Assembly: GCA_017303555.1 (NCBI GenBank)
Contig: JAFLCN010000008.1
Span: 62,001 to 126,000 of the forward strand
From: Planctomycetota bacterium
Lineage (GTDB): Bacteria; Planctomycetota; Phycisphaerae; Phycisphaerales; UBA1924
Direction of reading: 5' to 3'
DNA: 64,000 nt
Each line of letters begins with the position of its first letter. The stretch's first letter is position 1. Position numbers and translations under genes: made by a program. Under the pieces are notes generated by a model that ran no database searches, was not told the DNA's origin, and saw only the letters and a program-made list of their open reading frames with translations. Positions 47,224-55,499 of this stretch are shown piece after piece.

Positions 47224-48183
47224 GTGTCCGCGCTGACCCACACTCCCGTCCTCCCGCGCGAAGTCGCGCAGGTGCTCGCGCTTCAACCAGGCGAGACCTA
47301 CGCCGACTGCACCGCAGGTCGTGGCGGTCATGCCGCGTTGCTCGGTGCTCAAACGCAACCCGGCGGCCGCGTGATTCTGAACGATGCCGACGCTTCCAAC
47401 CTGGAGTTTGCGGCAGCCCACGTCAGCCAGCAGGTCCCCGGCATTGCGATCAGCCGTTTCCAGGGCAACTTCGCCTTGCTCCCCCGAGAAATGGCTGCCG
47501 CCGGTTTGCAGGCAAACGCCGTGCTCGCGGACTTTGGGTTTTCCAGCACCCAGATTGAAGATCCCGCCCGGGGCTTCTCATTTATGAGGGCCGGGCCGCT
47601 CGACATGCGGTTTGATCCATCCCGAGGCTTGTCCGCTGCCGATCTCGTCAACACCGCCTCAGAACGCGAATTGACCCGCATTCTCCGCGACTTCGGGGAG
47701 GAACCGGGAGCCTTTCGCGTTGCTCAGGCGATTGTCCAGGCTCGCAAAACAACCCCAATCCAGACCACCGAAGCGCTCGCCGAGGTCATCCGCTCGGTCG
47801 TCGGCCGCCGCCCGGGAAGTGGGGTCGATCCGGCCACAAAGTCGTTTCAGGCGTTACGGATCGCAGTCAACGATGAGATTGGCAGCATCGAGGCCTTGCT
47901 TTCCCAGATCGCTCGGGCGGCAAAGTCGCTCGCGGCAGTGTCCGGTAAGGGCGGCGGGGGGGTGGGGTCAGAACGCCTGTGGCTGGCGAAAGGAGCCCGA
48001 ATCGCCCTGCTCACATTTCATAGCCTCGAAGATCGACCCGTAAAGACCCTCTTTGCCGATATCTGCAAGCAAGGGCTGGCAACGGACCTCGCTCGGGGTG
48101 GAATCACCGCTTCGGACGAGGAAATTCGGGCCAATCCTCGCGCGCGTTCCGCGCGACTCCGTGCGATCAGGTTGAACCCCTGA
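47224..48183 (+). CDS. rsmH: 16S rRNA (cytosine1402-N4)-methyltransferase RsmH
   Basis: 319 residues from a GTG. The start 'SALTHTPVLPREVAQVLALQ' is canonical. The SAM-binding loop 'YADCTAGRGGHAALLGAQ', 'VLADFGFSSTQIEDPARGFS' (MraW motif), 'GPLDMRFDPSRGLSAADLVN', 'FQALRIAVNDEIGSIEALL' and 'LLTFHSLEDRPVKTLF' are all present. It methylates N4 of C1402 in 16S rRNA. rsmH (mraW) classically opens the division/cell-wall cluster, and here it is followed by LysM, ftsL-like and ftsI genes. mraZ is not seen upstream. Confidence 0.93.
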   Translation: MSALTHTPVLPREVAQVLALQPGETYADCTAGRGGHAALLGAQTQPGGRVILNDADASNLEFAAAHVSQQVPGIAISRFQGNFALLPREMAAAGLQANAVLADFGFSSTQIEDPARGFSFMRAGPLDMRFDPSRGLSAADLVNTASERELTRILRDFGEEPGAFRVAQAIVQARKTTPIQTTEALAEVIRSVVGRRPGSGVDPATKSFQALRIAVNDEIGSIEALLSQIARAAKSLAAVSGKGGGGVGSERLWLAKGARIALLTFHSLEDRPVKTLFADICKQGLATDLARGGITASDEEIRANPRARSARLRAIRLNP

Positions 48184-48225
48184 TCAAAATCCGGATCGCC
48201 GGTGCTCCGCCCGCTACCATGCCCC

Positions 48226-48355
48226 GCGAGGCAGAGATGCCTCGCCTGAGGGGATTTGGGTTGCTTGTTAGTCGCTTGTCCCGGGGCAAGGAAGCACCGG
48301 GAGGCACGAAGAGGAGTAGCCGCGGCAGTTCCCGCGGCAGCGATCGAAAGATCGC
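48226..48355 (+). promoter_or_regulatory. structured leader with three hairpins before the LysM gene
   Basis: Between rsmH and the LysM gene are GCGAGGCA-GAGA-TGCCTCGC (48226-48245), CCGCGG...CCGCGG (48320-48337) and GCGATC-GAAA-GATCGC (48340-48355), the last with a GNRA-type tetraloop ending two bases before the ATG. The only strong ribosome-site sequence (GAGGAG) is 40 bases upstream, so the start region is sequestered in structure. None of these has a T-tract. Confidence 0.4.
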
Positions 48356-48357
48356 GC

Positions 48358-49317
48358 ATGCGGAAGGATCCGTCAGACGTGACCCGGGAACTCAAACTCG
48401 CACTGATCGTCGGTTTCGCACTGGTTCTGACCGTCGCCATCCTGGTGAGCGATCACCTGTCGAAGGCGCGGACAGCGAACCTCGCTTCGGTCGGCGGCAC
48501 GACCAAAGTCGTCGCGAAGGTGCCGGACTCGCCCATCCGCAGCCTTGAAGATCTGCTCCCCGCTCAGTTGCCCCCTGCGATTGAAGTGACCTCGCCGGTC
48601 GCATCCGTCACCGAGGCACCGGCCCGCGAGGCCGAGCAGCCCGTGCAGATGACCGGTCCGGTCGTGATCGGACAGCAGCAGGTCACGCCCGGCCGCGATG
48701 TCAAGATCGCCGCGGGCCCTCAGGAGAGCGCTGGCTCGTTGAGCACTTCGATCCGTGAGCATGCCCAGACTCCGACGACCACCCTCGGCACTTCCACGGC
48801 CGTTCCGACGGGCGCGACCCCCCAGGAGATCGTCGCGAAGGAAGTGAAGAAAGCAGAGACCAAGCCCGCCCCGCTGGCCGGAGAGAAGACGTACAAGGTC
48901 GCGGAAGGTGACACCCTGTATGCGATCTGCCGCAAGCAGTACGGCGATGCGCACCTGTACAAGAAGCTCGCCGCGGCGAACAAGCTGAGCGAGTCGGCTG
49001 GTCTCAAGGTCGGCACGACGATCATCCTTCCGAGCAAGGAATCGCTGGGCGGCAAGTCCGAAACGGCCAAGCCCGAAACCAAACCCGAAAGCAGGGTCGC
49101 GGCCAAGACATCGCCGGCCAAGCCCGAAGCCAAGGCCGCCAAGGTCGAGGAATCCAAGAACAAGTCGTACCAGGTTCGCCCGGGCGACACGCTCTCGAAC
49201 ATCGCCCGCAAGGAACTCGGTTCGGCTTCGCGCAGCAGCGAGATCGCTTCGCTCAACCGCATGGACCCGGATGATGACCTGCTCGCCGGCGCGATCCTGA
49301 AGCTCCCGACGCGGTAA
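48358..49317 (+). CDS. membrane-anchored double-LysM protein in the division cluster
   Basis: 319 residues. One transmembrane anchor (about 14-32, 'LALIVGFALVLTVAILVSDH') is followed by a long Ala/Thr/Val-rich linker. The first LysM domain is at about 180-225 ('YKVAEGDTLYAICRKQYGDA', 'LKVGTTIILPS'). A Lys/Pro/Ala-rich spacer separates it from the second at about 265-317 ('YQVRPGDTLSNIARKELGSA', 'LLAGAILKLP'). LysM binds N-acetylglucosamine in peptidoglycan. Placement between rsmH and ftsL suggests a role in septal wall recognition, which is an inference. It begins inside a structured leader; the frame is open upstream but the ATG at 48358 gives the best N-terminus. Confidence 0.88.
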   Translation: MRKDPSDVTRELKLALIVGFALVLTVAILVSDHLSKARTANLASVGGTTKVVAKVPDSPIRSLEDLLPAQLPPAIEVTSPVASVTEAPAREAEQPVQMTGPVVIGQQQVTPGRDVKIAAGPQESAGSLSTSIREHAQTPTTTLGTSTAVPTGATPQEIVAKEVKKAETKPAPLAGEKTYKVAEGDTLYAICRKQYGDAHLYKKLAAANKLSESAGLKVGTTIILPSKESLGGKSETAKPETKPESRVAAKTSPAKPEAKAAKVEESKNKSYQVRPGDTLSNIARKELGSASRSSEIASLNRMDPDDDLLAGAILKLPTR

Positions 49318-49378
49318 CTGGGAAGTGGGTGTTCGGTTGGGGGCGTTCAGGTTGGGGTTCGCGTTCAGGGAGGTCGGC

Positions 49379-49972
49379 GTGAGCGTTCAGCACCCAGGCA
49401 GCGGCGGCATCCTCTTCAAGCTCGGCTTGGTGGTGCTGTCGATTGGCGTGTGCGCGCTTTCGATGCTGGTGATGAGGCAGGCCCGGTTGCAGGCCGCTCA
49501 CGAGGTCACTCAAACGCAGCTCCGAATCCAGCGTGCCGACGAGCAGCTCTGGAAGATGCGGGCCGACATCGCCGGCCTTTCGAATCCGGCACGCATCCGC
49601 GAACTCGCCGGCAACATGGGCCCGATGCACGCGCTCATCAATCCCGTCGAGTATGCCGCGGCCCCGAGCACCAACCTCTCGATTCCGATGATCGAGAAAA
49701 TGCAGCCAGTTAAAGGGACATCGAAAACGGACGCGACCGGCAACAAGGCCGACAAGCCCGGGCCGTCGGCGTCTGATGCTCGGAAGGGTCCGGACAAGGC
49801 GCCGTCGAAATCGTCGGATAAGCCCTCTCCGGGCACTGCAAAGCCGGACCAGAAGAAAGACGGCAAGCAGGACTCGAAGCCAGAAAACAAACCGAAGCCC
49901 CGCCCGTCGAGCATTTCGCCGACCGGCCTCGCCTCGGTGCCGGCACCCAAGGTGCGGGATCTCAATCGGTAG
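49379..49972 (+). CDS. FtsL-like division protein with a long hydrophilic tail
   Basis: 197 residues from a GTG preceded by AGGGAGG. A short cytoplasmic start leads to one transmembrane helix ('FKLGLVVLSIGVCALSMLVM'), then a coiled coil of about 50 residues ('ARLQAAHEVTQTQLRIQRAD') ending in 'RIRELAGNMGPM', which is the FtsL/DivIC pattern. Unusually for FtsL (about 90-120 residues) there is a C-terminal 90-residue Lys/Pro/Ser/Asp-rich disordered tail. It sits directly upstream of ftsI (stop to start 6 bases), the conserved position of FtsL in division clusters. The name rests on position and architecture, as FtsL is poorly conserved in sequence. Confidence 0.75.
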   Translation: MSVQHPGSGGILFKLGLVVLSIGVCALSMLVMRQARLQAAHEVTQTQLRIQRADEQLWKMRADIAGLSNPARIRELAGNMGPMHALINPVEYAAAPSTNLSIPMIEKMQPVKGTSKTDATGNKADKPGPSASDARKGPDKAPSKSSDKPSPGTAKPDQKKDGKQDSKPENKPKPRPSSISPTGLASVPAPKVRDLNR

Positions 49973-49978
49973 CAACGC

Positions 49979-52162
49979 ATGGCATCAGAATCGATGAACC
50001 AGGACCGTCGCATCAACACGATCGCAACGGTCGCCGTCGCCGGGATCACGATCGTGCTCTGCCTTCTGCTGGCCCGTGTGACGCAGCTCCAACTCCGTCC
50101 GCCCGGCGATCTCAAGCGGGAGATGGAGCCCCGCGTCAGCGTGCGCCAGGATCTCCCGATCCGGGGCGACCTGCTCGACCGCAGGGGCCGCATTCTCTCG
50201 ACCACCCGCGTCGGCTACCGCGTCGTCGTCGATCCGACGCAGTTGAAATCGCTCGACGAGGCGATCGTGAAGCTCGCGCGTGCGACGGGGCAGAAGGAAG
50301 AAGCCGTCGGGGAACGCATCCTTTCCCGGGTGAACGAGAACCGCCGACGCGATGAACTCCGCCAGAAGGTCGAGCCGCTCGCGGGAGCCGGGGGCGATTC
50401 GCCGGTGATGGCGGCGCTTCGGGGCGCGCTCGGTTCGGCGCTCGGAAACCACTCCCAGGCCACGGTCGCTTCGGACGATCAGACGCGGCAGATCGCCTCC
50501 GACGTGCTCGAACCCGAGGTGCCGACGCCCGCCCTGAAACCGATCCGTTACCTTCCGATGACCCGCCTGCTCTCCGACGCCCAGGTCGAGGCCGTACGCG
50601 TCGCCAAGATCAAGGGCGCGATTCTCGAGCGCGTGATGGTCCGCGAGTATCCCGGCGGGCCCGAGGTCGCGCCCATCGTCGGGCTTGTCGGCTTCGGTCA
50701 CATCGGCGTGCTCGGTGCCGAGAAGATGCTGAACAAGCGTCTGGCCGGCACCGGCGGCACGATTTCTTACGTCCGCGACGCCAAGGGCAAGCCGCTCTGG
50801 ATCGAGCCCGGTCAGGTCAAGCCCGCATCCCCGGGCGATGATGTCCGCCTCTCGATCGACGTTGAAATGCAGCGCATCGCCGTCGAAGAACTCCAGCGAG
50901 GCATCACCGACGCCGATTCCGCCGGTGGCCGCCTGATGATCTTCGATCCGCTGACCGGCGAGATTCTGGCGATGGTCGACATCGTGCGTCACATACCGGA
51001 TGCGATCCCGTATCCGTGGGCAAAGGTCTTGCCCCCGCCTCCCCCCGGGCCCGTTGTGCTCGAAACGACCGGGAAGAACAAAGGCAAGCCGAAGAAGGTT
51101 TCGGCGCCGAAGCCGATCATCGAGGATCATGGCGTGCCGCCGCCGGCGCGCTACGTGACGATTCAGCGTGAGCAAGCCGCAGATGACCTGCCGGCGATGC
51201 ACCGCAATCGCTGCATCGAGGACATCTACGAACCCGGCTCAACCTTCAAGCCGTTTGTGTGGTCCACGATCACCGAACTTGGCCGTGCGCAGGTGGGGGA
51301 AGTCTTCGATACCGAAGGCGGTCGCTGGCACACCTCGTATGGCCGCTACATCGAAGACGTCACCAAGCGCGCAACGATGACATGGGCCGAAGTCCTGATC
51401 AACTCCTCGAACATCGGAATGATCAAGGGCGCCGAACGCCTCAATTTCAAGGAACTCCACGACGCTGTCACCCGCTTTGGTTTCGGCAAACGCACAAACA
51501 TCGGCTTCGCCGGCGAGGCCAGCGGCATCATCACCTCGCTCAAGGCGTGGAGCAAGTTCAGCCAGACCTCGGTCGCGTACGGACATGAAGTGGCGGTGAC
51601 GCCACTCCAGATGGTCCGGGCCTTCAGCGCGTTCTGCCGCCCCGGCGATCTCGCGGGCACGCTGCCCCCTGTTCGCCTCACCGCCCAGTCCGCAGATGAT
51701 GTTCGAGGCTCCGTCATCGAGCGGGTCCTGCCGGTGAAAATTGCCAACCTGACGCGCGAAGTCATGCAGGGGGTCGCGGCCAAGGTCGAAATGAACCTCG
51801 CCAACTCCTCGCACGGCAGCGAAGCCGGCTGGAAGTACTCGATGTTCGGAAAGTCCGGCACCGCCGAGATTCCCCTGACGCCCCCGCCCGGCAAGAACCT
51901 CCGCCGCCCCCGCGGCACGACCGGTTACTTCGATGACCAGTACAACTCCAGTTTTATCGCCGGCGGCCCCGCCGAGGCACCCAAGGTCATTGTGCTTTGC
52001 GTGATCGACGATCCCAGCCCGGCACGCGTGCGGGCCCGGCAGCATTACGGCTCGTATGTCGCCGGGCCGGTGGTCCGACGCACGATGGAGCGGGCGCTGA
52101 ATTACCTCGGGGTGCAGCCTTCCCCGGCCGAGAAACCCAAGGGTGAATTGGCTGGCCTGTAA
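49979..52162 (+). CDS. ftsI: septal peptidoglycan transpeptidase (FtsI/PBP3-like)
   Basis: 727 residues, class B penicillin-binding protein. One N-terminal transmembrane helix (about 15-36) is followed by the dimerisation/pedestal domain 'DLPIRGDLLDRRGRILSTTR'. The transpeptidase motifs are in order: SxxK at Ser421 ('EPGSTFKPFVW'), SxN at about 476-478 ('INSSNIGM') and KSG at 625 ('FGKSGTAEI'). A Gly/Pro/Lys-rich insert (about 345-385) is atypical. It crosslinks septal peptidoglycan. It ends the rsmH-LysM-ftsL-ftsI run; murE, which commonly follows, is absent. Confidence 0.94.
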   Translation: MASESMNQDRRINTIATVAVAGITIVLCLLLARVTQLQLRPPGDLKREMEPRVSVRQDLPIRGDLLDRRGRILSTTRVGYRVVVDPTQLKSLDEAIVKLARATGQKEEAVGERILSRVNENRRRDELRQKVEPLAGAGGDSPVMAALRGALGSALGNHSQATVASDDQTRQIASDVLEPEVPTPALKPIRYLPMTRLLSDAQVEAVRVAKIKGAILERVMVREYPGGPEVAPIVGLVGFGHIGVLGAEKMLNKRLAGTGGTISYVRDAKGKPLWIEPGQVKPASPGDDVRLSIDVEMQRIAVEELQRGITDADSAGGRLMIFDPLTGEILAMVDIVRHIPDAIPYPWAKVLPPPPPGPVVLETTGKNKGKPKKVSAPKPIIEDHGVPPPARYVTIQREQAADDLPAMHRNRCIEDIYEPGSTFKPFVWSTITELGRAQVGEVFDTEGGRWHTSYGRYIEDVTKRATMTWAEVLINSSNIGMIKGAERLNFKELHDAVTRFGFGKRTNIGFAGEASGIITSLKAWSKFSQTSVAYGHEVAVTPLQMVRAFSAFCRPGDLAGTLPPVRLTAQSADDVRGSVIERVLPVKIANLTREVMQGVAAKVEMNLANSSHGSEAGWKYSMFGKSGTAEIPLTPPPGKNLRRPRGTTGYFDDQYNSSFIAGGPAEAPKVIVLCVIDDPSPARVRARQHYGSYVAGPVVRRTMERALNYLGVQPSPAEKPKGELAGL

Positions 52163-52439
52163 GCGTTTTCATATCTTGCGTCCGGCTGGTCATAACACAA
52201 CGTTTGGGTTCAAGCCGGGAAAGGGGTGTTTACCCCCGCTCGCCGATAACGAATTGCAACCAAAAAACCGGTAAATCCGTCAAATGCTGCTTTGCAGAAA
52301 GCGGTTACAAGAGTTACGATCATGAATGGTGCAGTCGAGCGTCTCCGGGACGCGCGAATTCTGCTGATTTCGTTTGTAAGTCCGCTCGCTCCCGTGGGGT
52401 TGCCGTGCGGACTGGTCCATCCCAGAGGAGATTTGAGAG

Positions 52440-53120
52440 ATGAAGAACGTTCTGTTTGCCGCTACGGCTCTCGTCGTGGCCGCCGGCCTTTCCCAAGCCG
52501 CCCCGACGACGTACAACGACGCCGAAAACGACCTGTTTGACAACGGTTTCTCGAACCTGGACATCAAGTCCGTCAAGGTCGACAACGACGCGTCGAACGT
52601 GTACATCTCGGTCGAGACGCGTGGATATCAGAACTGGACGAAGTACATGATCTACATGAACGCGTCCACCGCCAGCGACTTCACGGGCACCAACGCCTGG
52701 GGCCGCCCCGTGAATCTCACGACGCAGATCAGCCACTATGTCGGCTCCTGGGTCGATCAGCCCAACACCAACCAGCAGAACTGGGCCTGGGACGGTTTCA
52801 ACTGGAACATGGACGGCGGCACGACCGACAACGATCAGTCGCAGACCGGCATCAACATCGTGACCTTCACGATCAGCCGCTCCTTCCTCGGCCTCCTCTC
52901 CACCGGCGACGTCCTTCTGTTTGACGTGGCCACCTCGGGTGGTGGCGGCGGCGATCCGGGCATCGATCACCTGAGCCGCAACACGGTGGCGACCAACGGC
53001 TGGGGCGAACCCTCGCAGTCGGGCACCTTCCTTGCTTACACCCTGCATGACATCCCGGCCCCCGGCGCACTGGCGCTCGTCGGCATGGGTGGCCTGCTGG
53101 CTGCTCGCCGTCGCCGCTGA
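52440..53120 (+). CDS. secreted protein with PEP-CTERM-like sorting signal
   Basis: 226 residues. The signal peptide is 'MKNVLFAATALVVAAGLSQA'. The body is Asn/Thr/Gly/Trp-rich and beta-like ('IDHLSRNTVATNGWGEP'). The C-terminus is 'IPAPGALALVGMGGLLAARR' plus two further Arg: a Pro-Ala-Pro motif, a hydrophobic stretch and a basic tail, the PEP-CTERM-type exosortase/archaeosortase signal typical of planctomycetes. The ATG follows AGAGGAGATTTGAGAG. It has a 277-base leader region upstream with small GGGG/CCCC and GCTGC/GCAG hairpins, and a strong terminator after it, so it is likely monocistronic. No exosortase gene is in the window. Confidence 0.82.
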   Translation: MKNVLFAATALVVAAGLSQAAPTTYNDAENDLFDNGFSNLDIKSVKVDNDASNVYISVETRGYQNWTKYMIYMNASTASDFTGTNAWGRPVNLTTQISHYVGSWVDQPNTNQQNWAWDGFNWNMDGGTTDNDQSQTGINIVTFTISRSFLGLLSTGDVLLFDVATSGGGGGDPGIDHLSRNTVATNGWGEPSQSGTFLAYTLHDIPAPGALALVGMGGLLAARRRR

Positions 53121-53149
53121 GGCACGGTTTGCAGATAGTCTGACATTCA

Positions 53150-53184
53150 CAAGCCCCGGCATTCGTGCCGGGGCTTGTCTTTTT
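53150..53184 (+). terminator. rho-independent terminator after the PEP-CTERM-like gene
   Basis: CAAGCCCCGGCA and TGCCGGGGCTTG form a 12-bp stem closed by a TTCG tetraloop, followed by TCTTTTT. It lies about 30 bases past the stop codon. Confidence 0.9.
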
Positions 53185-53271
53185 GCGGTTTGGCGGACCC
53201 CAGAACATTCGGCGGCCGAACTCGCTACATTCTGCGGCCCGATTGCCCGCCTTGGCGGGCGGAGACCACAC

Positions 53272-54276
53272 GTGCCCCCGATGATCGAAACGATCAATTT
53301 GACCAAGAAGTACGGCGAGCTGATCGCGCTGAACAATCTGAACCTGATCATCAACGAGGGTGATTGCTTCGGCTTCATCGGCCCCAACGGAGCGGGCAAG
53401 ACCACGACCATCAAGATCCTCGCGACGCTGCTGAAGCCCAGCAGCGGGCAGGCGAACGTTGCGGGATTGACGATCGGCTATCAGAACCGCCAGATCCGGC
53501 CGCTCATCGGCTACGTGCCCGATTTCATGGGCGCGTACGAAGACATGGTCGTGACCGAGTACTTGGAATTCTTCGCGGCGTCGTACGGCATTCACGGCGG
53601 CCAGCGCATCAAGACCGTGAAGGATGTGCTTGAACTCACCGACCTGACGTACAAGGCCGATGCGGAAGTGAACAGCCTCAGCCGCGGCATGCAGCAGCGA
53701 CTGAGCGTGGCACGCGTGCTTCTGCACGATCCGAAAGTGCTGCTGATGGACGAGCCTGCCTCGGGCCTTGATCCGCGGGCACGCATCGAGATGCGCGAGC
53801 TCTTGAAAGAGCTGCGACGGATGGGCAAGACGATCTTGATTTCGAGCCACATTCTGCCGGAGCTTGCGGAGCTTTGCAATGTCGTGGGGATCATCGAACG
53901 CGGGCAGTTGCTGTTTTCTGGAACGGTCGATGAGATCGTCCGGCGCGCGAAGATGGGGCACATCCTGCATGTGGGCGTGACGGATCGCGTCGAGGAAGCT
54001 GCGAAGGTGATCGCCTCGATGCCGGGCGTGAAGAAGGTTTCTCTGGCGGACGCGGAATCGCCGGGCGCAGCGGTGAACGGCGCGGGCGGCGCGAAGGGCA
54101 GCAATGGGCACGCGATGAAGATGATCGTTGCGGACTTTGATGCCGCGGGCGGTCGGAACTACACCGATATTCCCAACGTGCTCATCAATCAGGGGTTCCG
54201 GATCACCAAGTTCACGGAAGAGCCGGTCAATCTGGAAACGGCGTTTATGCGGTTGACGAAGGGGTTGGTGCAGTAA
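53272..54276 (+). CDS. ABC transporter ATP-binding protein
   Basis: 334 residues from a GTG with GGAG seven bases upstream; an ATG three codons later is equally possible. It has a full ABC ATPase: Walker A 'GFIGPNGAGKTTTIKI', Q-loop region 'IGYVPDFMGAYEDM', signature 'NSLSRGMQQRLSVARVL', Walker B 'KVLLMDEPASGLDPRARIEM' and H-loop 'TILISSHILPELAEL'. A C-terminal 110-residue extension with a Gly/Ala-rich patch follows, as in exporter-type ATPases of the ABC-2/NatA kind. No permease gene is adjacent: the next gene is convergent. Its transmembrane partner must be encoded elsewhere, so the substrate is unknown. Confidence 0.92.
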   Translation: MPPMIETINLTKKYGELIALNNLNLIINEGDCFGFIGPNGAGKTTTIKILATLLKPSSGQANVAGLTIGYQNRQIRPLIGYVPDFMGAYEDMVVTEYLEFFAASYGIHGGQRIKTVKDVLELTDLTYKADAEVNSLSRGMQQRLSVARVLLHDPKVLLMDEPASGLDPRARIEMRELLKELRRMGKTILISSHILPELAELCNVVGIIERGQLLFSGTVDEIVRRAKMGHILHVGVTDRVEEAAKVIASMPGVKKVSLADAESPGAAVNGAGGAKGSNGHAMKMIVADFDAAGGRNYTDIPNVLINQGFRITKFTEEPVNLETAFMRLTKGLVQ

Positions 54277-54323
54277 ATCGCTTCGCGTAGTTCACCAGAT
54301 CGATGCGCGTGATTCGACACGAT

Positions 54324-55499
54324 TTACGATGAGGGAGTTGAGGCCTTCACCAGGTCGTTTTCCGACGCCCATGCTCCGAGATCGCGCCGATCGATCGCGG
54401 CGGCCATGAGATCCGGGAACTTGTCGGGCGTGCAGGCGAAGCTGGGGACGCCGAGCGAGGCGAGTGCCGCGGCGTTCTCGTGATCGAAGCATGGCGCGCC
54501 GTCGTCGCTGAGCGCGAGGAGTGTGACCATGCGGACACCCGAGCCGACGATTGACGCGGCACGCTTGAGCATCTCGCGCTTGTCGCCACCTTCGTAGAGA
54601 TCGGTGATCAGGACGAAGATGGTGTCGTGCGGCTTGCGGATGAGGCCCTGGCAGTAGGTGAGTGCGCGGTTGATGTCGGTGCCACCGCCGAGTTGAACGC
54701 CCATGAGGACATCAACGGGGTCGGACATCTTCTCGGTGAGGTCAACGACGGACGTATCGAACGTGACAACGCTGGTGCGGATGGCGGGGATCGATGCGAG
54801 TACGGCGCCGAAGATGCCGGAGTAGACAACCGACGGGCCCATCGAGCCGGATTGATCGATGCAGAGGATGACGGAGCGGAGCTCGTTGCGTTTGCGGCCG
54901 TACCCGATGCGGGTTTCAGGGACGATGGTGCGGTATTCCTGCTGGTAGTGTTTCAGGTTGGCCCGGATGGTGCGATTCCAGTCGATCTCGCTGTGCCGCG
55001 GGCGGCGGGTACGGGTCGATCGCTTGAGCGCGCCTCCGACGGCCTGACGCATGGGTGAATCGAGGCGGCGGAGCAGATCGCGCACGACTTTCTGCACGAC
55101 CGCGCGGGCGGTGGCCTTTGCTTTCTGTGGAATCACGCCGGAGAGCGACATCAGCGTGGAGACAAGGTGGACATCCGGCTCGACGGCTTCGAGCATCTCG
55201 GGCTCGAGAAGCAGGCGCTGCATGCCGAGACGCTCGATGGCGTCTTTCTGCATGACGCGGACGACGGAAGCCGGAAAGAACTCGCGGATATCGCCGAGCC
55301 AGCGGGCGGCATTGGGCGCGGAAGCGCCAAGTCCTCCACGGCGCTCGGCGGAATCGGCGTCGTACAAACTCGCCATCGCTTTGTCGAGGCGGAGTTCGCC
55401 GGGCGAGAGGGAAATGCCGAGGCCATCGGCCTCGCCGCCTCCGAGGAGGAGACGCCAGCGTTTCAGGCGTTCTTCGGGTGAAATCGGCACCGTGCTCAT
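54324..55499 (-). CDS. VWA-domain protein, last gene of the MoxR-type operon
   Basis: 391 residues. The C-terminal half is a von Willebrand factor A domain with an intact MIDAS: 'LCIDQSGSMGPSVV' (DxSxS at Asp215), the Thr loop 'GGGTDINRAL' and the Asp strand 'FVLITDLYEGGDKREM'. The N-terminal half is helical and basic ('LLRRLDSPMRQAVGG'). Proteins like this work with MoxR AAA ATPases, which insert metals or remodel complexes through the VWA. The ATG overlaps the DUF5682-like stop by four bases (ATGA), implying tight stoichiometric translation. Confidence 0.92.
   Translation of the reverse strand: MSTVPISPEERLKRWRLLLGGGEADGLGISLSPGELRLDKAMASLYDADSAERRGGLGASAPNAARWLGDIREFFPASVVRVMQKDAIERLGMQRLLLEPEMLEAVEPDVHLVSTLMSLSGVIPQKAKATARAVVQKVVRDLLRRLDSPMRQAVGGALKRSTRTRRPRHSEIDWNRTIRANLKHYQQEYRTIVPETRIGYGRKRNELRSVILCIDQSGSMGPSVVYSGIFGAVLASIPAIRTSVVTFDTSVVDLTEKMSDPVDVLMGVQLGGGTDINRALTYCQGLIRKPHDTIFVLITDLYEGGDKREMLKRAASIVGSGVRMVTLLALSDDGAPCFDHENAAALASLGVPSFACTPDKFPDLMAAAIDRRDLGAWASENDLVKASTPSS

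Noticed and set aside
52150-52230. tRNA-like GGGTTCAAGCC segment after ftsI
   Set aside because: Only the T-loop-like bases fit; no acceptor stem or anticodon arm can be drawn around it.
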